64,000 bases of DNA from Beroe forskalii (Eukaryota > Ctenophora > Nuda > Beroida > Beroidae). The number at the start of each line of letters is the position of its first letter. Positions within the stretch are counted from its first letter, which is position 1. The notes under the pieces are model-generated. The model made no database searches, was not told the origin of the DNA, and saw only the letters and a list, made by a program, of their open reading frames with translations. Of this stretch, positions 36,205 through 47,212 are shown one piece after another. Location of the stretch: NCBI GenBank assembly GCA_011033025.1, contig WFMF01000152.1:248001-312000 (forward strand), given 5' to 3'. The position numbers were made by a program, and so were the translations under genes.

Positions 36205-37070
36205 TATATTACCGTGATCTGGAAAAAGGAAGTAGGTACCTGTGTCCTGTACCTACCAACATTTTCAGCTCGTTGAGCTCTACAAGATGGGCTAGGTCAT
36301 TTGCGTGGGAAAAGTGAAAAATTTTTAAAGGAAGTAGGTAACTACTAATCTGGAATCTAAGGAAGTATCTTACGTACCTAGATAATGGCATAATGCGGCA
36401 ATGATTTGGTGCAGTTACTTCCTTTTTAGTGCAGTTAGGTAGGTACTTCCTTTCCTGAACAATGAACATATTACGGCCGGCTCTTGTGGATAAAAAGGAA
36501 GTAGGTAACTGACAATTTTACAGGCCGTCTGAATTATGATCATTCATCGCTCAGTACCTAGGTATATCATATGAATTTCCTAATGTTTATCCGAAAATAT
36601 CCCATCGAAAAATGTGAAACACAAAAGTGCGCTATTTTCAAAATGAATGCTAGTAGGTGCCTCCTTTTTCCAGATAACGACAGTAGGTTTCAAATTTTTT
36701 GATGAGATAGTTTCGGATATAATTTAGTCATCAGAGCATCCAAGGTAATGGGTGAATTGCAAATGATTTGAAAATATTCTCGGCTAAACCTACACTTACT
36801 TCTTTTACAGTAATGATAATAGTATTCTGATAATCTAATCAGTAATCAGTTACTTCCTTTTTATTCGCAACAGCCCACCATAATATTATGTTCAGGAAAG
36901 GAAGCAACTGCACCAAATCATTGCCGCTTTTTCATGGTTTATCGGGAAAAGGAAGTAGGTATCTACGTAAGATACTTCCTTCTTCCAGATAACAAAATCG
37001 CATAATGCCTGAAATGTTCTCACAAATTTGCAGTTACTTCCTTATTTCAGATCACGGCTATAGGTATACA
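36205..37070. mobile_element. Foldback element, about 860 bp
   Basis: The left half (CCGTGATCTGGAAAAAGGAA near 36210) is repeated in reverse complement near 37040-37065. The symmetry continues inside: GGAAGTATCTTACGTA, GCGGCAATGATTTGGTGCAG and CTTCCTTTCCTGAACA all occur on both sides in opposite orientation. ACTTCCT/AGGAAGT is scattered through it. There is no coding region. Confidence 0.75.
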
Positions 37071-37119
37071 AAAGGCGTTTTTCTTTTTCTCATACTTTCT
37101 ATATGAACGTCATTATGCA

Positions 37120-37720
37120 ACTGTTATAGGCACGAGTGTACCTACATTGTACAACAGTAATGACAGTGGGTTATGCGACAGTACTGCAACAATACTAGGT
37201 ACATATTTGCGGCAGTGTCATTATGATTTAAATGCAACAGTTCTAATAAATATCATGCGACAGTGCTACGACAATTACATTATTTAGAAGTGTCATTATG
37301 TGACAGTAATATGACATATACCTACGGCAGAAAATCATGCGAAAGTACTGCGACAGTTATAGGTATCATGAAAAAGTGTCCTCAAATGCGACAGTTATGA
37401 CAGTACATCATGCGACAGTACTACGACAGTTACATATTTATGAGAATTGAGGCGGTGTCACTATACCTACAAAAATTATATGAAAGACGACAGTACCTAC
37501 ATCATTCGACAGTACTGCAACAGTACTACATATTTGCGAGGTGGTGTCATTATGTAACAGTAATTATAATTTGACAGACGGCAGTACATCTTACGAGTCC
37601 AGTTCTACGACAGTTCTATTATAGAGAAGTGTCATTATGCGACAGTTATGCGACAGACATGACAGAAAATCATGCGACAGTTATGCGACAGTTTCATATT
37701 TGCGAAGCAGTGTCATTATA
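37120..37720. repeat. Degenerate CGACAGT-rich tandem repeat
   Basis: Irregular tandem units contain TGCGACAGT, ACATATTTGCG and GTGTCATTATG, with GTGTCATTAT recurring roughly every 75-100 bp (37206, 37302, 37454, 37555, 37631, 37709). Copies have diverged. No coding potential. Confidence 0.65.
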
Positions 37721-37829
37721 AGGCTCCCCCCCCGATGGTATAATGCATCTCTAGCTTGGCAGTATTTTTGATAGTGGATGCAAGACTGCAATCAAAATGC
37801 CTGTTACTGTCACAAGGATACATTTAGAC

Positions 37830-38335
37830 TAATGCAAGCCTTCATAGGAAAGGCAAGATTTTCATTGCAATATTTGCAAGATTCGAATGATCTTATGCAA
37901 GCTTTTAGTGGTCTCTGATATCCCAATGCAAGAATTCATGAAAGGCAAGATTTTCATTGCAATATTTGCAAGATTCGAAATAGATCTTATGCAAGCTTTT
38001 AGTGGTCTCTGATATTCCACTGCAAGAATTCATAGGAAAGGCAAGATTTTCATTGCAATATTTGCAAGATTCAGTTGGTCCCATGCAAGCTTTGAGTGGT
38101 CTCCGATATTCGCAAGCCTTCATAGGAAAGGCAGATTTTCATTGCAATATTTGCAAGATTCTAAAAGGATCTTATGCAAGCTTTTTAGTGTCTCTGATAT
38201 TTCACTGCAAGCTTTCATTGGAAAGGCAAGATTTTCATTGCAATATTTGCAAGATTCGAATGATCTTATGTTTTTAGAGGTCTCTGATATTCTACTGCAA
38301 GCCTTCATAGGAAAGCATGATTTTCATTGTATGAT
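37830..38335. repeat. 93-bp satellite, about 5.5 copies
   Basis: The core GGCAAGATTTTCATTGCAAT repeats at about 37853, 37943, 38040, 38131, 38225 and 38318 (intervals close to 93 bp), followed by ATTTGCAAGATTC and AGTGGTCTCTGATAT. TTGCAA-based palindromes are frequent. ORFs on both strands simply read the array. Confidence 0.88.
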
Positions 38336-38339
38336 ACAC

Positions 38340-38700
38340 CTAGCAACTAGGTAGCTACATATACGGCCCACACACGTTAATCTATGATACATTATATAGT
38401 GACTTTGATACGGTTTATATAGGACTGTGTGTGCAATGTTATTCTACAAATGATACACTGTACACCCAGCCTTTTACCGCAGCGCTAAATATCTCGATGA
38501 AGAGTTTCTCAACAGGTTCAATAGAATCACAAAACAGTTTACAAGCAACGTAAATTCAACAATACGGTGTATAGTGTACTTTGCATGAAAATAAAAAAAT
38601 TCCAAATAATGTTTACTGTGTGTTTTATCGAATAATGGGACTACCTACTTCATTAAACCTCTGAAAATTGACAGGTCACTATAGTCGTTACAACCCCAAA
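38340..38700. other. Intergenic, nothing recognised
   Basis: AT-rich sequence between the satellite and the low-quality gap flank. No feature recognised. Confidence 0.35.
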
Positions 38701-39230
38701 TCTCAACGAGGTTTTAAGGTGGTGATTTAAAAAAACTTTTAAAAGGTTTTTCCAAGCTACCAGGAAAAAAAACTGGGATAAATTTTTGTTCATAAAGGTA
38801 GGTCGCTTTTTAAAAGGGTGATAAAAAATTTAAAAACCCAACTTTGGAAGAGTTGTTTGGCAATCTTTCTTAAAGGCCATCTTGATGGGAGGATCTTTTT
38901 TTAATTTTTAAATTATCACTAAGAGCCCCGGGGTGAAAAAAGAAAAAGGGTTGGTTTGGGGAGAGAGTGTTGGGGCTTAGAGGGTCTTTCCTGGGGGCAA
39001 AGTGGAGGTCTTTCGGATGTGGTTTCCCTTGGGACGTGAAAAGTCTTAGATGAGGGGTCGTTGGGGGGAGAGGTGTTGGGGGCGGGAGGTTTAGGGGGAA
39101 AAACCGGGGTCGTTCAGACTGCAAACCCCGTGAAGGGGCTTGGGGGTGAAAAGGGTTTCGGGTGGGGGGCGGCTGGGAACTGCAAAAGGGCTTCGGTGGA
39201 AGGGGGTCTTTGGGGCGTGATGGTCCAAAA
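38700..39230. other. Probable low-quality sequence beside gap
   Basis: Composition changes to stretched homopolymers (runs of A, T and especially G: GGGGGTGAAAAGGG style) right up to the N run. This is typical of a poor contig end. ORFs across it, including one that continues through the Ns, should not be trusted. Confidence 0.6.
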
Positions 39231-39330
39231 NNNNNNNNNNNNNNNNNNNNNNNNNNNNNNNNNNNNNNNNNNNNNNNNNNNNNNNNNNNNNNNNNNNNNN
39301 NNNNNNNNNNNNNNNNNNNNNNNNNNNNNN
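39231..39330. other. Scaffold gap, 100 N
   Basis: Exactly 100 N, the conventional size for a gap of unknown length. Sequence on the two sides should not be assumed adjacent. Confidence 0.99.
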
Positions 39331-39428
39331 ACAACAGAATTGAATATGAGGAAACCATGAACACTCTCAACATTGACACTACTAAGAGCTATTCATATGG
39401 TTACTCCACAGACAGCAGTGATGATTGA
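39331..39428 (+). CDS. C-terminal fragment of unidentified protein
   Basis: Immediately after the gap an open frame reads NRIEYEETMNTLNIDTTK and then a Ser/Tyr-rich acidic end SYGYSTDSSDD before TGA. The composition looks like a genuine disordered C-terminus, and AATAAA follows at 39579, about 150 nt after the stop, as expected for a 3' UTR. Only 31 residues are visible and no family can be assigned. It could also be chance coding sequence. The rest would lie in the gap or on an upstream contig. Confidence 0.4.
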
Positions 39429-39845
39429 GGTGACCAGTTAAATATGCCTACTAATCTGCAGAAGTTGTACCTTTGTTTGTGTTGAGATTTGGAGTGCATA
39501 TTTGTATCGTGCTCAGTTTATAACAGGGGAAATCAGGCCTCAAAAGTTAACTACAACATACTAAAGAGTAAAAAGTAAAATAAAATAAAATAAAATAAAC
39601 AATTATGTAAAGATGCAGACGCCGACTCTAATGGTACTAATACAATGATATTGGAATTATTTTTATTTCTAGTTTTATTCACTTCCATTGCATTTTTCAA
39701 TGTCATTGTAGTATTGTATGCATTAAATGTTTGTTTCATTTTCAATAACATCAAAGCTCATCAATTCATTTTACCAAATTTGCTAACTCTGAATGGCGCA
39801 CAAATGAGGCTCGAAGTCAATATTCGTGTAACTTTCTTTTGTTAA
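39429..39845. other. Possible 3' UTR and spacer
   Basis: Contains (AAAAT)n with AATAAA at 39579. No further gene seen; overlapping 66-67-residue ORFs on both strands lack motifs. Confidence 0.35.
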
Positions 39846-40100
39846 GGGTGTGAACGCGCTGCAAGCCTACACACGCCACGCAAGCCACACAAGGATAAAC
39901 GTGTTTAACTTCCCCAACCAGCGCCCTGTTCTGCGCGCGCGCCGCAGTTCCTCCTCAGAACAGCCGTAGGCCGCGCGAGCCGCGCGCGTAAGCACGTGGT
40001 TACACAGTGCAAACAGGGATATACGTGTTTATAGCTTCTTAAAGCCGCATAGCTATAGGTGTGTGTACGCGCGCGGCGCTTTCCTACGGGACACTATAGG
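39846..40100. repeat. GC-rich dispersed repeat, two copies
   Basis: Two blocks (39846-39912, and 40008-40092 partly inverted) carry the GATATACGTGTTTA and GCATAGGTGTGTGTACGCG motifs found at 350-1346. Between them is AACCAGCGCCCTGTTCTGCG, as at 696-715. This confirms a dispersed family. Confidence 0.6.
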
Positions 40101-40299
40101 CCAGTTTCGCGATGCGCGGCACTAGGGAGATTTTACATCGCGCGTCAATTTAGAAAGTGTACCCTGTTTAGGGCTATCTAATAGATTGTCATATTCTCTT
40201 CAACAGTTTTTCTAATTCAGTTAAGTCTGAAGATTATCACAGTGTGTTTCATTTTCCCGAATCCCGAAATTTAGCATGATTTCTAGGCCACCAAACTTG

Positions 40300-40690
40300 G
40301 GCAATTTGCCATGCCTATAACTTTTTTCTACTCGAGTCTACCACGGACAGACTTATATCCCCTTACACGTTGAACCCTTGCTGACAAGATCCAATCAACC
40401 TCATAGCGCGGAGAAGCGCGGAACATGGTCAAATCGGCCTTCAAAGATTGGTAGGTTATCGAAAAATGGCACGCGCTATTGCCCGAATACGTGCAATGAC
40501 GCGTGTCATCTTAACAACGCATCCATCTTTGACGGCCGATTTGACCATGTTCCGCGCTTCTCAGCGGAATAAGAACGTTTGGATGTTGTTGGCAAGAGTC
40601 TAAAAAGGAAGAGGGTGAAAGTCTGATAAGAGTAGGATTCGGTGGTAAAAAGTTACAGACACGACAAGTCCCGTAAAATAAGCTCAAATG
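40300..40690. mobile_element. Foldback element with 40-bp near-perfect inner arms
   Basis: The core inverted repeat pairs about 40402-40445 (GAGAAGCGCGGAACATGGTC...) with about 40525-40573. Weaker symmetry extends outward (CTTATATCCCCTTACACG against the complement of the GAGGGTGAAAGTCTG side). The 64-residue ORF across it starts and ends in the two arms and is an artefact. No transposase is present. Confidence 0.65.
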
Positions 40691-41253
40691 TTCGCTATAA
40701 CGCAGCTAAGATAACCACGAGAAAAGAGAGTATATGTACATATTTCAAAGCACAAAGGATAATCCCCATTTGGAAACCATAAACAGAACAAAACTTAAAA
40801 CACATGAAAGCCAACTTTAGATTACTGCAAAATATGGTTATTTTACTCCGAATAATACTCTTATCATTCCATTGAAAATTGAAGGGAGCATTCAGCCTAC
40901 TGAAGTACTTAAATATGCTCATTAAGTTGATATCCCGAAAAGCTGATTAAATATGAAGATGGACAGAATCACATTCATGAGCTTCAAACTCAAAACAATT
41001 ATTCACTGTGACTATTTTATCTGTACAGTGTACCTATTTCATGTTTGATAGTGATACCCTTTCGAAGACTGAAGAGTTGCTTTAGTTTCGCACTGATCAC
41101 TGCATGAGTACTGCACCTGGTTCATCATCACAGTCCTGAGGCACGACTAGGGTTCCCTGAAGAAGATCTCAGTAGTCATGGGTTAATTTGAGAAGTTCAA
41201 GGAACCAATTTATCCCCATCTCCCTACCTGAGATAAACGTTTTTTAAGATCAA
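40691..41253. other. Intergenic, nothing recognised
   Basis: No gene, RNA or repeat recognised between the foldback at 40.3 kb and FB20-3. Confidence 0.35.
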
Positions 41254-41581
41254 TCGAGGAACAGAGAACCTTATAACGTTTTAGGGCACTCAGGGCACAG
41301 GGCACTACGTCAGGGCACCAGGGCACTACGTCAGGGCACCAGGGCACTACGTCAGGGCACTGATCAGGGCACCCTAGTGCCTACGTCAGGGCACCAGGGC
41401 ACTACGTCAGGGCACTGGGCCACTACGTCTATGTTATGTGATATTGTTATTCTATTGTTTTGAAGGGTTTATTGTTATTGTAAGGATACTATTATGATTT
41501 TATTGTGATTTAGGAGCAATCTGAAATCGTGTACTAATCTGTAATCGTGTATTCAATACATACTAGATACCTACACTTAAG

Positions 41582-41845
41582 CCAGTATTTTATTTTTAAA
41601 AATTATTTTGTTTATTTTGTGTCCTGAATATTTTAAGGCTATCATAAAACAGTAGGTGATGTGTTTCATTCCACAATGCGCCCTGTGACCACTAATTAAT
41701 AGATTTTGTAACGGAAAGTATCATAGATTATACATAACCGCAAGCACCAGGCATAGGCTCGTCTTTCAATATATCCTAAGTTGATTATTGAATTAATTGC
41801 ATCATTCTGGGCTCCACAAAATGTATGTCGACAACAAAAAATATA
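41582..41845. other. Foreign block in FB20-3 left arm
   Basis: FB20-2 reads directly from TACACTTAAG to the ATTCGTGGTGTGTCC segment with only a short stretch between. In FB20-3 about 260 bp of unrelated AT-rich sequence lies there. No terminal repeats or duplication were seen, so the mechanism is unclear. Confidence 0.55.
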
Positions 41846-43552
41846 TTCGTGGTGTGTCCTATTGTTATTTTAAGGCTCTGAAGAAGGACACCAGGGCACT
41901 ACGACAGGGCACTGGGCCACTACGTTATGTCTACGTTATCTGATATTGTTCTGAATGGTCTTATTATTGTTGTAAGTATACTATTCTGATTCAACTGTTA
42001 TTCCAAGGATCTTATTGTTATTCTTGGGTTCCTATTGTTATTCTAAGAGTCATTCAACGTTGGGGCACTGGGCACTTCGTCGGGGCACTGGCTCACTGGG
42101 GCACTATGTCTACGTCATGTGATATTGGTATTCTATTGTTTTGCACGGTTAAGGCCATGGTTCTGTTTATCATTTTAAGGATCCTATTGTTATTCTATTG
42201 TTATTCTATGGATCCCATTGTTATTCTATGGCCTCTATTGTTATTCTAAGATTCGAAGGGTCCTATTGTTATACTGTTATTGCTGTTACTGTTAGGGTCT
42301 CATTGTTATTATTAGTGCCCTATTGTTATTCTAAGGGTCCTATTCTCATACTAAGGATCCTATTGTTATTCCAAGGGTCCTATTGTTATTCTAAGGCTCT
42401 TATTGTTATTTCAAGGGTCCTATTGTTATTTTAAGGGTCCTATTGTTATTTCAAGGGTCTTATTGTTATTTGAAGGGTCCTTTTGTTATTCTAACGGTCC
42501 TTTTGTTATTCTAAGCGTCCTATTGTTATTTTAAGGGTCTTATTGTTATTTTAAGGGCCCTATTCTCATACTAAGGATCCTATTGTTATTCCAAGGGTCC
42601 TATTGTTATTCTAAGGCTCTTATTGTTATTTAAAGGGTCCTATTATTGTTATTCTAAGGGTCCTATTGTTATTTTAAGGGTCTATTGTTATTTTAAGGGT
42701 CCTATTGTTATTTTAAGGGTCTTATTGTTATTTTAAGGGTCCTTTGTTATTCTAACGTCCCTTTTGTTATTCTTAGCGTCCTATTGTTATTTTAAGGGTC
42801 TACTTGTTATTTTAAGGGTCCTATTGTTATTTTAAGGGTCTTATTGTTATTTGAAGGGTCCTCTTGTTATTCTAACGGTCCTTTTGTTATTCTAAGGGTC
42901 CTATTGTTATTTTAAGGGTTTTATTGTTATTCTAAGGGCCCTATTCTCATACTAAGGATCCTATTGTTTTTCCAAGAGTCCTATTGTTATTTTAGGATCC
43001 TACTGTTTAAATTCCAAGGGTCCTATTGTTATTTTAAGGGTCCTCTTGTTATTCTAAGTGCCTTATTATTATTATTCTAAAGTTCCTATTCTTATACTAG
43101 AATCCTATTATTAATCTATGGTTCCTTGTTATTATAAGATTCTAAGGGTCCTATTGTTATACTTAGGGTTCTGCTGCTATACTGTGAGGGTCCCATTTTT
43201 ATTATTAGTGCCCTATTGTTATTCTAAGGGTCCTATCCTCACACTAAGGATTCTATTGTTATTTCAAGGGTCCTATTGTTATTCTAAGGCTCTTATTGTT
43301 ATTTCAAGGGTCCTTTTCTTATTCTAACGGTCGTTTTGTTATTTTAAGGACCTTATTGTTATTCTAAGGGTCCTATTCTCATACTGAGGATCCTATTGTT
43401 ATTCCAATGGGTCGTGTTGTTATATGAAGGGTCTTATTGTTATTTTAAGGGTCCTTTTGTTATCTAATTGTCTCATTATTATTCTAAGGGTCCTATTCTA
43501 ACACTTAAAGGAACCTATTGTTATTGTTAGGCCTCTATTGTTATTCTAAGAG

Positions 43553-43582
43553 GTATTGCCCGGGTGCCCGGACGTAGAATGA
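43553..43582. other. FB20 central spacer, orientation B
   Basis: The 30-bp spacer, containing GCCCGGGTGCCCGGAC, is the exact reverse complement of the spacer in FB20-1. The flanking asymmetric words (GCGACCCC side and AGGCCTCT side) are also swapped, although the outermost ends of the elements keep the same left/right form. Confidence 0.85.
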
Positions 43583-46274
43583 CTCTTAGAATAACGATGC
43601 GACCCCAAGAATAACAATAGAACCCTTGAAAAACAGTAGAGTACCAATATCACAATCACATGACGTAGTGTCCCAGTGCCCTTAGAATAACAATAGGAAC
43701 CTTGGAATATCAAAAGGATCCTTAGTATGAGGATAGGACCCTTAAATAATCATAAGACAATTATAATAACTAAAGGACCCTTGGAATAACAATAAGACCC
43801 TTGAAATAACAATAAGAGCCTTAGAATAACAATAGGACCCTTGAAATAACAATAGGATCCTTAGTGTCAGAATAGGACCCTTAGAATAACAATAGGGCAC
43901 TAATAATAAAAATAGGACCCTAACTGTAGCAGCAGAACCCTAAGTATTATAACAATAGGACCCTTAAATTCCTATAATAACAAGAGGCCTTAAAATAACA
44001 ATAGGAACCATAGATTAACAATAGGATTCTAGTATAAGAATAGGACCTTTAGAATAATAATAAGGCACTTAGAATAACAAAAGGACCCTTGAAATAACAA
44101 TAAGAGCCTTAGAATAACAATAGGACCCTTGGAATAACAATAGGATCCTTAGTATGAGAATAAGGCCCTTAAAATAACAATAAGACCCTTAAAATAACAA
44201 TAGGACCCTTAAAATAACAAAAGGACCGTTAGAATAACAAAATGACCCTTCAAATAACAATTAGACCCTTGAAATAACAAGTAGACCCTTAAAATAACAA
44301 TAGGACGCTAAAAATAACAAAAGGGACGTTAGAATAACAAAATGACCCTTCAAATAACAATAAGACCGTTAAAATAACAATAGGACCCTTCGAATAACGA
44401 TAGGACCCTCAAAATAACAATAAGAGCCTTAAAATAACAATGGGACCCTTGGAATAACAATAGTATCCTTAGTATGGGAATAGGGCCCTTAAAATAACAA
44501 TAAGGCCCTTAAAATAACATAATGACCCTTAGAATTACAAAAGGACCGTTAGAATAACAAAAGGACCCTTCAAATAACAATAAGACCCTTGAAATAACAA
44601 TAGGACCCTTAAAATAACAATAGGACCCTTAAAACAATAACAATAGGACCTAGGAATAACAAAGGAATAAACCTTAAATAACAATAGGACCCTTAAAATA
44701 ACAATAAGGCCCTTAAAATAACAATAGGACCCTTAAAATAACAATAGGGCCCTTAAAATAACAATAGGGCCCTTAAAATAACAATAGGACCCTTCGAATA
44801 ACAATAGGACCCTTAAAATAACAATAAGAGCCTTAGAATAACAATAGGACCCTTGGAATAACAATAGGATCCTTAGTATGAGAATAGGGCCCTTAAAATA
44901 ACAATAAGACCCTTAAAATAACAATAGGACGCTTAGAATAACAAAAGGACCCTTAGAATAACAAAAGAACCCTTCAAATAACAATAAGACCCTTGAAATA
45001 ACAATAGGACCCTTCGAATAACAATAGGACCCTCAAAATAACAATAAGAGCCTTAAAATAACAATGGGACCCGTCGAATAACAATAGGACCCTTGGAATA
45101 CCAATAGGACCCTTAAAATAACAATAAGACCCTTAAAATAACAATAGGACCCTTAAAATAACAATAGGACCCTTAAATAACAATAAGAGCCTTAGAATAA
45201 CAATAGGACCCTTCGAATAACAATAGGACCCTTAAAATAACAATAAGAGCCTTAGAATAACAATAGGACCCTTGGAATAACAATAGTATCCTTAGTATGG
45301 GAATAGGGCCCTTAAAAAGTTAAAATAACAATAAGGCCCTTAAAATAACATAATGACCCTTAGAATTACAAAAGGACCGTTAGAATAACAAAAGGACCCT
45401 TCAAATAACAATAAGACCCTTCAAATAACAATAGGACCCTTAAAATAACAATAGGACCCTTAAAATAACAATAGGACGCTTAGAATAACAAAAGGGACGT
45501 TAGAATAACAAAAGGACCCTTCAAATAACAATAAGACCCTTAAAATAACAATAGGACCCTTAAAATAACAATAGGGCCCTTAAAATAACAATAAGAGCCT
45601 TAGAATAACAATAAGACCCTTGGAATAACAATAGGACCCTTAAAATAACAATAAGAGCCTTAGAATAACAATAGGACCCTTGGAATAACAATAGGATCCT
45701 TAGTATGAGAATAGGGCCCTTAAAATAACAATAAGACCCTTAAAATAACAATAGGACCCTTAGAAACAATAACAAGGACCCTTAGAATAACAAAAGAACC
45801 CTTCAAATAACAATAAGACCCTTGAAATAACAATAGGACCCTTAAAATAACAATAGGACCCTTGAAATAACAATAAGAGCCTTAGAATAACAATAGGACC
45901 CTTGGAATAACAATAGGATTCTTAGTATGAGAATAGGACCCTTAGAATAACAATAGGGCACTAATAATAACAATGAGACCCTAACAGTAACAGCAATAAC
46001 AGTAAACAATAGGACCCTTCGAATCTTAGAATAACAATAGAGGCCATAGAATAACAATGGGATCCATAGAATAACAATAGGATCCATAGAATAACAATAG
46101 GATCCTTAAAATGATAAACAGAACCATGGCCTTAACCGTGCAAAACAATAGAATACCAATATCACATGACGTAGACATAGTGCCCCAGTGAGCCAGTGCC
46201 CCGACGAAGTGCCCAGTGCCCCAACGTTGAATGACTCTTAGAATAACAATATGAACCCAAGAATAACAATAAGA

Positions 46275-47212
46275 TTTAGACCTAGCAGGACACCTTATGA
46301 ATTATTTATATTAGTCTTCACATTTGTGAATTGACTGAAGTATTTTGAAGCTTTTTTGAAGAGGCAGCAATCAGCATAAGAAAGTAGATTCCATCAAAAC
46401 GTTCATTTCCATAAACTTTTGCAAAATCAATGGTACAAACATATCGAAAAGATACAATCACGAAGTGAATATTAAAGACTCACACATTCTCACATTCTCA
46501 TGAATCCATTCACATTTGAATGGTAATTGTACGAGTATAACATGATTGGTAATGTGTAAATCATCAGCAACAGACCAATACATCGGAATGTGAACACTGA
46601 AGGACCGACCAAAAAAAGTGTACAATATCAAAATTGAGAACGAAAGAACTAGGTACCACTCATGGTGTAGGTACATCGACATTTGCAATTGCAATTACTC
46701 TCAAAAATGTATAGCAGCCACATTCCATTCTATACCTGTGTTACGAGCAGACGTCACGTGACATACTTGTCTAGCATATAACGGTGTGCAAATGTACACA
46801 GTAATTACAATGTGTTGTGTTGATTGGTATTTGGTGTTCGTTTTTGTTCATTTGCTAAATTCATTAAACGGGTCAGGTAAAACAGGGTAAATAAAGGTAA
46901 ATAAACACTAAATAGGGTAAATAAACAGGGTAAATAAAAAGGGTAAATAAACAGGGTAAACAAACAGGGTAAATAAACAGTGTAAGCATGTTTAATTAAC
47001 TTTTGTAACATTCGGTAATTCAGCGTGTCAGAATCCGAATATAAATCTAGAGATGGACTTTCGAAATCTACTGATGGAGTTTTGAAATCTACTGATGGAG
47101 TTTCTAGAGAGAGACTTTCGCGCGTGTTTATATAACTCCATCTCTGGTTTCGTAACTCCATCAGTGATGGTTATACGTATACAGCACGCGCGAAAACAAC
47201 ACGGCCGTGTAT
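46275..47212. other. Foreign block in FB20-3 right arm
   Basis: About 940 bp unrelated to FB20 replaces a segment that is about 70 bp in FB20-2. It includes a GGGTAAATAAACA minisatellite (46865-46985) and two GAAATCTACTGATGGAGTTT units (47046-47105), with a CGCGCG-containing inverted repeat near 47115-47200. The 118-codon reverse ORF reads these repeats and is not considered a gene. Confidence 0.5.

Noticed and set aside
38870-39379. 169-codon reverse ORF and forward ORFs crossing the gap
   Set aside because: They pass through 100 N and through low-quality homopolymer-rich sequence.
14107-46087. Many ORFs of 60-103 codons reading LLLFQGSYCYSKALIVIS-like repeats
   Set aside because: They are the 20-bp FB20 minisatellite read in frame; the same peptide appears from both arms and on both strands, with no independent support for translation.
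46805-47161. 118-codon reverse ORF
   Set aside because: Much of it reads the GGGTAAATAAACA minisatellite and the ACTGATGGAGTTT duplicates.
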